Below, in pieces: positions 59,404 through 64,000 of a stretch of DNA of 64,000 bases. The stretch is from Pelagovum sp. HNIBRBA483 (GTDB lineage Bacteria > Pseudomonadota > Alphaproteobacteria > Rhodobacterales > Rhodobacteraceae): NCBI RefSeq assembly GCF_040931995.1, contig NZ_CP162412.1, forward strand, positions 2,705,001-2,769,000, written 5' to 3'. Every line of letters begins with the position of its first letter. Position 1 is the stretch's first letter. The position numbers and the translations under genes were made by a program. The notes under the pieces were generated by a model. The model had not been told where the DNA came from. It saw only the letters and a program-made list of their open reading frames with translations, and did no database searches.

Positions 59404-60354
59404 TCAGAAGTTGAAATTGAGCTTCAAAGATCCCAGAAATTGGCCCTCAGGCTGGCCTTTCACTTCCTTCGACAGATAGGTCAGCCCGTAGAAGAACGAC
59501 ATATCCGGCGCGATCTGCCAGTGCAGGCCAGCCCGCGCGCGATACCGCAGCGCCTCGGTTTCCAAGCCACTTGCCGCAGGAAAATAAATACTATCACTGA
59601 CATAGGCCGCATCAGCGCCAAGAATATAGCCAAAGCCACCCGCTGGCCCCTCAATCGCCCGCGACATCTGGCCGGTGACAACATCCCGCAGATAGAAGTC
59701 CTCATGGCCGACACTGCCGATGATCACATCCGTCCCCACCCGCGCGATCTGCTCAGAGCCAAGCTGCCCTTCGGCAAAGGGGCGGACAGTCAGGCGATCA
59801 TTGACTTTGTACTCATGTGAGATCTCGACAGACCCCGCCAGATGGAAGGCATTGGCAAGCTGCGCATCCAGAACCGCGTCAGAAATCGAAGGTAAGCTGA
59901 ACAGATCATGCCAGCCCGATTGCAATCGCGACATCCCGCTCTGTGGACCAACCGCAATCAGGTCCGCACCTGCGCGCATGTTCAATCCGGTCACCGGCTG
60001 GAAATGGGTCAATACCCCCGCTGATATGGCACCGACATAGGGGCGGTCATCCGATCCCGCACCGCTCAGCGTTGAAGGGGCGATGATCTCGCTGCGCAGA
60101 CGGTATTCCATCAGCTCGAAGGGACTGTCCGGCGCCTCTCCGGTGAAGCCTTTGCCGCGCAGAATCGAGAAACTGTACGAGCCAGTCCGCCAACGGTCCC
60201 CGCCATCGCCAAAGAAGTCATTGCTGAACATCCGCCCGTATCCGAGTGTGCTATGCCCCTCGAGCGCGCCAAAAGCGCTCCAGATTCCCTCAGCGGCGGC
60301 ACCGCTTCCAATTAATAAAGCGCCCACAACGGCAAAACTACGCACCAGCTTCAT
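59404..60354 (-). CDS. LpxR-like outer-membrane protein (DUF2219)
   Basis: The 316-residue protein begins with a signal peptide, MKLVRSFAVVGALLIGSGAA, starting at the ATG at 60354 (GGAG eight bases upstream). The rest is beta-barrel-like, with the LpxR-type start GRMFSNDFFGDGGDRWRTGS, PYVGAISAGVLTHFQPVTGL and the C-terminal aromatic FLGSLKLNFNF. LpxR removes the 3'-acyloxyacyl chain of lipid A in Salmonella; whether this protein keeps the active site cannot be judged by eye. Confidence 0.8.
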   Translation of the reverse strand: MKLVRSFAVVGALLIGSGAAAEGIWSAFGALEGHSTLGYGRMFSNDFFGDGGDRWRTGSYSFSILRGKGFTGEAPDSPFELMEYRLRSEIIAPSTLSGAGSDDRPYVGAISAGVLTHFQPVTGLNMRAGADLIAVGPQSGMSRLQSGWHDLFSLPSISDAVLDAQLANAFHLAGSVEISHEYKVNDRLTVRPFAEGQLGSEQIARVGTDVIIGSVGHEDFYLRDVVTGQMSRAIEGPAGGFGYILGADAAYVSDSIYFPAASGLETEALRYRARAGLHWQIAPDMSFFYGLTYLSKEVKGQPEGQFLGSLKLNFNF

Positions 60355-60454
60355 CGCTTGCTCCGTTTTTGCCCCCCCGGCTCCTCCCTTATGGCGTAAC
60401 CATAGGGTGAGGAGCAAGCGTTTCTTAACTACTATATGGTGTATGTTGGCGCGA

Positions 60455-62725
60455 TCAGCCGCATTTGGAGTAGCCGCAGGATGCACAGGTCATGCAGCCT
60501 TCGACCATCCGCATCTCGTAAGATCCGCAGGAGGTGCAGGCCTTTCCGCGCGGCGCATCGAGGTTGACCACCTCGGATTGCGGATCGCTTTTCAGCCCCT
60601 GCCCTTCGCCCGCCAAAAATCCGGTGGCGATCATGTGCTTTTCGATCACGCCACCAATGGCCGCCAGAATGGACGGCACATATTTGCCCTTCATCCATGC
60701 CCCGCCGCGCGGATCGAACACCGCCTTCAGCTCCTCAACCACAAAGGAAACATCGCCCCCGCGCCGGAACACCGCTGACACCATCCGCGTCAGCGCCACG
60801 GTCCATGCATAATGTTCCATATTCTTTGAGTTGATGAACACCTCGAATGGCCGGCGATGCCCGCCCACCACCAAGTCATTGATGGTGATATATATTGCAT
60901 GCTCACTATCGGGCCATTTCAGCTTGTAGGTGGCACCTTCCAGCTCCTGTGGCCGGTCCAGCGGCTCGGACATATAGATTACATCACCATTTTCCCGCAC
61001 GGGCGCGGGGCTGTCGGCTGGCGTCTTGTCTTCTGACACACTCAGCACACTGCCGGTCACATCGTTCGGGCGATAGGTCGTGCAGCCCTTACAGCCCGTC
61101 TCATAGGCCTCCATATAGACGCTCTTGAAAGCTTCGAAATCGATGTCTTCGGGGCAGTTGATCGTCTTGGAAATGCTTGAGTCGATCCACTTTTGTGCTG
61201 CCGCCTGCATCCGCACATGGTCGAGCGGCGCCAGCGTTTGTGCATTGACAAAATAGTCAGGCAACGGCGCATCACCGAACTTGTCGCGCCACATCTGCAC
61301 TGCGTAATCGACAACCTCTTCCTCAGTCCGGCTTCCGTCTTTCTGTAAGACCTTACGCTTATAAGCATAGGCAAAGACAGGCTCGATCCCACTCGATACG
61401 TTGCCTGCATAAAGGCTGATCGTACCCGTCGGCGCGATTGAGGTCAGCAGCGCGTTGCGAATGCCGTGCTTGCCGATTGCTGCACGCACATCCTCATCCA
61501 TTTCTTCAAGTGCGCCTGAGGCGAGGTACTTCTCCTTATCAAAAAGCGGGAAGGCGCCCTTCTCCTTGGCCAGTTCAACACTTGCCGAGTACGCCGCGCG
61601 CGCGATGGCTTTCATCCACTCTTCGGTCTTAGCGGCGGCCTCCTCCGACCCGTAGCGCAAGCCCATCATCAACAGCGCATCGGCCAGTCCCGTCACACCC
61701 AGCCCGATCCGGCGCTTCGCCTGCGCCTCGGCCTCTTGCGCCGGAAGCGGGAACCGCGACGCATCAACCACGTTGTCCATCATCCGCACGGCGGTGGCGA
61801 CAAGGCTGCTCATCTCGTCAATGTCGAGCTTGGCGTTGGTTTCAAACGGGTCTGCCACCAACCGTGCAAGGTTGATCGACCCCAAGAGACAAGCACCATA
61901 GGGCGGCAACGGTTGCTCGCCGCAAGGGTTCGTCGCGGCAATCGTCTCGCAATAGGCGAGGTTGTTCATCTTGTTGATCCGGTCGATGAAAATCACCCCG
62001 GGCTCGGCAAAGTCGTAGGTTGAGCGCATGATCTGATCCCACAGCGCACGCGCCTCGACCGTCTTGTAGATCTTGCCGTCAAACACCAGCTCCCAAGGGC
62101 CATCCGCTTTCACCGCTTCCATGAACGGGTCCGTCACCAGAACCGACATGTTAAACATCCGCAGCCGCGCTGGATCGGATTTCGCTGTGATGAAATCCTC
62201 AATATCGGGGTGGTCGCACCGCATCGTTGCCATCATCGCGCCGCGCCGCGATCCTGCGCTCATGATCGTGCGGCACATCGCATCCCACACATCCATGAAA
62301 GACAGCGGGCCAGACGCATCCGCAGCCACGCCCTTCACAATCGCGCCGCGCGGTCGAATGGTCGAGAAATCATAGCCGATTCCGCCGCCCTGCTGCATGG
62401 TGAGCGCAGCCTCTTTGAGCGCGTCGAAGATGCCGCCCATCGTATCTGGCACCGTTCCCATGACGAAACAGTTGAACAATGTGACCGAGCGCGCCGTTCC
62501 CGCACCTGCGGTGATCCGGCCTGCTGGCAGGAATTTGAAATCCTCCAAAGCGGCATAGAAGGTGTCTTCCCACGCTTCCGGCTTCGATTCAGGCGCCGCC
62601 AACGCCCGCGCAATACGCCGCCAGCTGTCCTCGACACTGGCATCTATCGCTGTGCCATCCGCCTCTTTGAAACGGTATTTCATATCCCAAATCTGTTCAG
62701 CGATGGGGGCAGCAAAACGGCTCAT
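60455..62725 (-). CDS. nrdJ: Adenosylcobalamin-dependent ribonucleoside-diphosphate reductase (class II)
   Basis: The enzyme makes deoxyribonucleotides using vitamin B12, without oxygen dependence. With the ATG at 62725 (GAGGA ahead) the protein has 756 residues. Substrate and radical motifs are visible: FNCFVMGTVPDTMGGIFDAL, the loop TNPCGEQPLPPYGACLLGSI with the catalytic Cys-x-Glu, and PTGTISLYAGNVSSGIEPVF. The end carries a zinc-like cluster, CTSCGSYEMRMVEGCMTCAS then CGYSKCG. This form fits TIGR02504. A TATATA region overlapping a partial NrdR-like site lies upstream. Confidence 0.95.
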   Translation of the reverse strand: MSRFAAPIAEQIWDMKYRFKEADGTAIDASVEDSWRRIARALAAPESKPEAWEDTFYAALEDFKFLPAGRITAGAGTARSVTLFNCFVMGTVPDTMGGIFDALKEAALTMQQGGGIGYDFSTIRPRGAIVKGVAADASGPLSFMDVWDAMCRTIMSAGSRRGAMMATMRCDHPDIEDFITAKSDPARLRMFNMSVLVTDPFMEAVKADGPWELVFDGKIYKTVEARALWDQIMRSTYDFAEPGVIFIDRINKMNNLAYCETIAATNPCGEQPLPPYGACLLGSINLARLVADPFETNAKLDIDEMSSLVATAVRMMDNVVDASRFPLPAQEAEAQAKRRIGLGVTGLADALLMMGLRYGSEEAAAKTEEWMKAIARAAYSASVELAKEKGAFPLFDKEKYLASGALEEMDEDVRAAIGKHGIRNALLTSIAPTGTISLYAGNVSSGIEPVFAYAYKRKVLQKDGSRTEEEVVDYAVQMWRDKFGDAPLPDYFVNAQTLAPLDHVRMQAAAQKWIDSSISKTINCPEDIDFEAFKSVYMEAYETGCKGCTTYRPNDVTGSVLSVSEDKTPADSPAPVRENGDVIYMSEPLDRPQELEGATYKLKWPDSEHAIYITINDLVVGGHRRPFEVFINSKNMEHYAWTVALTRMVSAVFRRGGDVSFVVEELKAVFDPRGGAWMKGKYVPSILAAIGGVIEKHMIATGFLAGEGQGLKSDPQSEVVNLDAPRGKACTSCGSYEMRMVEGCMTCASCGYSKCG

Positions 62726-62794
62726 AGGGTCGATCCTCTGGCAGGAGTAGGGGAAGCAGGCCCAGAAGATATTGAGAAGATTTCTCAGGGTCAA

Positions 62795-62810
62795 ACACTA
62801 TATAGGGGGT
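62795..62810 (-). promoter_or_regulatory. Possible NrdR half-box overlapping the nrdJ promoter
   Basis: On the minus strand CTATATAGTGT matches the 3' half of the NrdR consensus ACACTATATATAGTGT (its left half is lost). TATATA could also serve as the -10. No clear second box is found one helical multiple away, so the call is weak. Confidence 0.3.
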
Positions 62811-62869
62811 GGCGCCCCTTGATCTTCGTTTAAGGCACGCTAGGCTGACGTCTTCTCGCGAGGAAGCCA

Positions 62870-63304
62870 ATGAGCAACTACACCCACCTGGTCAAACTCT
62901 CCGTCGGCACTGAAGCGATTGCCGATCTTGCTGCTTGGCAAAGTTCACCCCGCGCCAAAGGGCCGGATGGCCTGCCCTGCCACGTCACCCGCATGTGGCC
63001 AAAACGCGAGAAAGAGATCCTGAACGGCGGCTCGATATATTGGGTCATCAAGGGGGTGATCCTCTGTCGCCAGCGCATCGTCCGGCTCGACGAGGTGCAT
63101 GGCAGCGATGGCGTCCGCCGCTGCGCCATTGTGCTCGATCCGACGCTGGTGCGCGTTAATCCCACACAGAAACGCGCCTTTCAGGGCTGGCGCTACCTCA
63201 GCCCCGCCGACGCCCCTGCTGACCTGCGCACCCAAGGCAGCGCCGGCGAGGAGGCCATCCCCCCGCAGCTATCGGCGGAACTCGCCAAAATCGGCGTGCT
63301 GTAG
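62870..63304 (+). CDS. DUF1489 family protein
   Basis: The 144-residue protein shows NYTHLVKLSVGTEAIADLAA, HVTRMWPKREKEILNGGSIY, WVIKGVILCRQRIVRLDEV and RAFQGWRYLSPADAPADL. These are the conserved blocks of DUF1489, a family confined largely to alphaproteobacteria, with no known function. A GAGGAAG precedes the ATG. It is divergent from nrdJ. Confidence 0.9.
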   Translation: MSNYTHLVKLSVGTEAIADLAAWQSSPRAKGPDGLPCHVTRMWPKREKEILNGGSIYWVIKGVILCRQRIVRLDEVHGSDGVRRCAIVLDPTLVRVNPTQKRAFQGWRYLSPADAPADLRTQGSAGEEAIPPQLSAELAKIGVL

Positions 63305-63314
63305 CAAACCTCCC

Positions 63315-63590
63315 TCACCCCGCATCCACGCTCACGCGCCCGCCGCCACGCCGGATCACGGCAGATGTTCCGTTTCGGCGCCAAACGGTTTCGCCGGCCG
63401 GAGAGATGCTCCGCGCAAATCCGATATCTTCCAGCACATGCGGCGCGGCCTCGGCCAAGCGCTTTAGGTCATCTTGAAAAGGATCACCCTGATCATCCCC
63501 ACGCTTGAAAAAGGCAAATCCCCCAAACGTCTCGATGAAAGAAAAACTGAACAACTTGTGATGACGTGGAAGTACAAAAACTTTCTGCAT
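63315..63590 (-). CDS. Small hypothetical protein
   Basis: From the ATG at 63590 the frame gives 91 residues, starting MQKVFVLPRHHKLFSFSFIE and ending in ETVWRRNGTSAVIRRGGGRV with VDAG. The second half has GC-rich third positions as resident genes do, while the first part is AT-rich. No domain is seen. A longer start at 63644 exists. It could be a degraded or false gene; it lies between DUF1489 and the divergent LysR gene. Confidence 0.4.
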   Translation of the reverse strand: MQKVFVLPRHHKLFSFSFIETFGGFAFFKRGDDQGDPFQDDLKRLAEAAPHVLEDIGFARSISPAGETVWRRNGTSAVIRRGGGRVSVDAG

Positions 63591-63689
63591 TTGCGATATA
63601 TCCCCATTTTTGTTGATTATCGCAGACCAGAACATTGCAAACAAACCAAGTTTCTGTATCCTTAGGATCAGATAAATTGAACCTATGCT

Positions 63690-64000
63690 ATGTTGAAACT
63701 GCCACCTCTCAACGCCCTACGCGCCTTTGAATCCGCCGCCCGCCACCAAGGGTTCATTGCGGCGGGGGAGGAATTGCACGTTACGCGCGGCGCCATCAGC
63801 CGCCATGTCAAACTTCTCGAGGATCATCTCGGCGTTCAGCTTTTCGTTCGCCATGCCCAAGGCGTCCGTCTGACCCCCGCTGGCAGGCGGCTCCAGCCGG
63901 TATTGGCAGATGCGTTCGCAATGATTTCGGCGGAGGCTCAAAAGCTCGCCTCAGATGCGTCGGTTCTGCGGGTGCTCTGCCCCCCTGGTACATCGATCCG
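63690..64000 (+). CDS. LysR family transcriptional regulator, 5' part (cut by window end)
   Basis: The frame encodes 103 residues, LKLPPLNALRAFESAARHQG, FIAAGEELHVTRGAISRHVK, LLEDHLGVQLFVRHAQGVRL and TPAGRRLQPVLADAFAMIS, the full DNA-binding helix-turn-helix of a GcvA-like LysR protein. The effector-binding part lies outside. Upstream DNA is AT-rich, consistent with a divergent control region. Confidence 0.9.
   Translation, partial: MLKLPPLNALRAFESAARHQGFIAAGEELHVTRGAISRHVKLLEDHLGVQLFVRHAQGVRLTPAGRRLQPVLADAFAMISAEAQKLASDASVLRVLCPPGTSI

Overview
The window is a chromosomal stretch of an alphaproteobacterium, most likely a member of the Rhodobacterales (Roseobacter/Rhodobacter group). The evidence is the roughly 60% GC coding sequence with strongly GC-biased third positions, the lgt - MidA-type methyltransferase - pgeF cluster, an atpHAGDC operon without F0 genes, fused sat/cysC, DUF1150 beside Hsp20, DUF2125, DUF1489, two Hint-domain proteins and a B12-dependent ribonucleotide reductase. 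I cannot name the genus from the sequence alone.

Layout. 1-6.6 kb: the 3' half of carB, a PadR regulator with an ABM-like partner and its palindromic operator, an orphan BrnA-type antitoxin, tdk, a D-2-hydroxyacid dehydrogenase/CsaA-like/proC operon and a YbjN protein. 6.8-11.5 kb: M42 peptidase, UbiK, then the overlapping lgt/methyltransferase/pgeF operon and a 55-codon gene. 11.6-18.9 kb: a Hint protein, Lrp regulator and trxB (divergent), an MFS transporter, a sat/cysC gene that reads in frame from a MarR-type DNA-binding domain, cytochrome b561, and DUF1150/Hsp20 behind an RpoH-like promoter. 19-27 kb: YdcH, purEK, a frameshifted NUDIX gene, YnfA, an alpha/beta hydrolase, a second NUDIX, a GNAT/EamA pair and the 5-oxoprolinase set pxpBCA. 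27-32 kb: groESL with CIRCE, flanked by two AT-richer islets (a DUF3800 gene; two unknown genes), plus a possible 10-codon leader peptide.

32-40.7 kb: Mn-dependent pyrophosphatase, M29 aminopeptidase, a HAD-family gene preceded by four 11-bp iterated repeats, MaoC, ribF, YcgN, threonine aldolase, an HCCA-isomerase-like protein, prs and an H-type lectin protein. 40.8-47.6 kb: the F1 ATP synthase operon atpHAGDC, a methyltransferase and gloB. 47.7-54.2 kb: clpA, then an OmpA/MotB-like long coiled-coil protein with an ExbB/MotA-like partner, and ChaC. 54.3-64 kb: DUF2125, tyrosine and histidine biosynthesis genes, rpsD, a second Hint protein, an LpxR-like outer-membrane protein, the B12-dependent ribonucleotide reductase, DUF1489, a small hypothetical protein and the start of a LysR gene.

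Most of the window is housekeeping: nucleotide synthesis (carB, tdk, purEK, prs, nrdJ), amino acid synthesis (proC, tyrA-type, hisC), protein quality control (groESL, hsp20, clpA), envelope functions (lgt, pgeF, the ExbB/OmpA pair, LpxR-like) and energy (F1 ATPase). Tight coupling is common: many neighbours overlap as ATGA, TGATG/TAATG or by 8 bases. I found no tRNA, rRNA, CRISPR array, transposase or integrase. The points most worth follow-up are the MarR-Sat-CysC reading frame, the 11-bp iterons before the HAD gene, the 10-codon leader peptide downstream of the groESL promoter, and the repeat-built coiled-coil/ExbB module.
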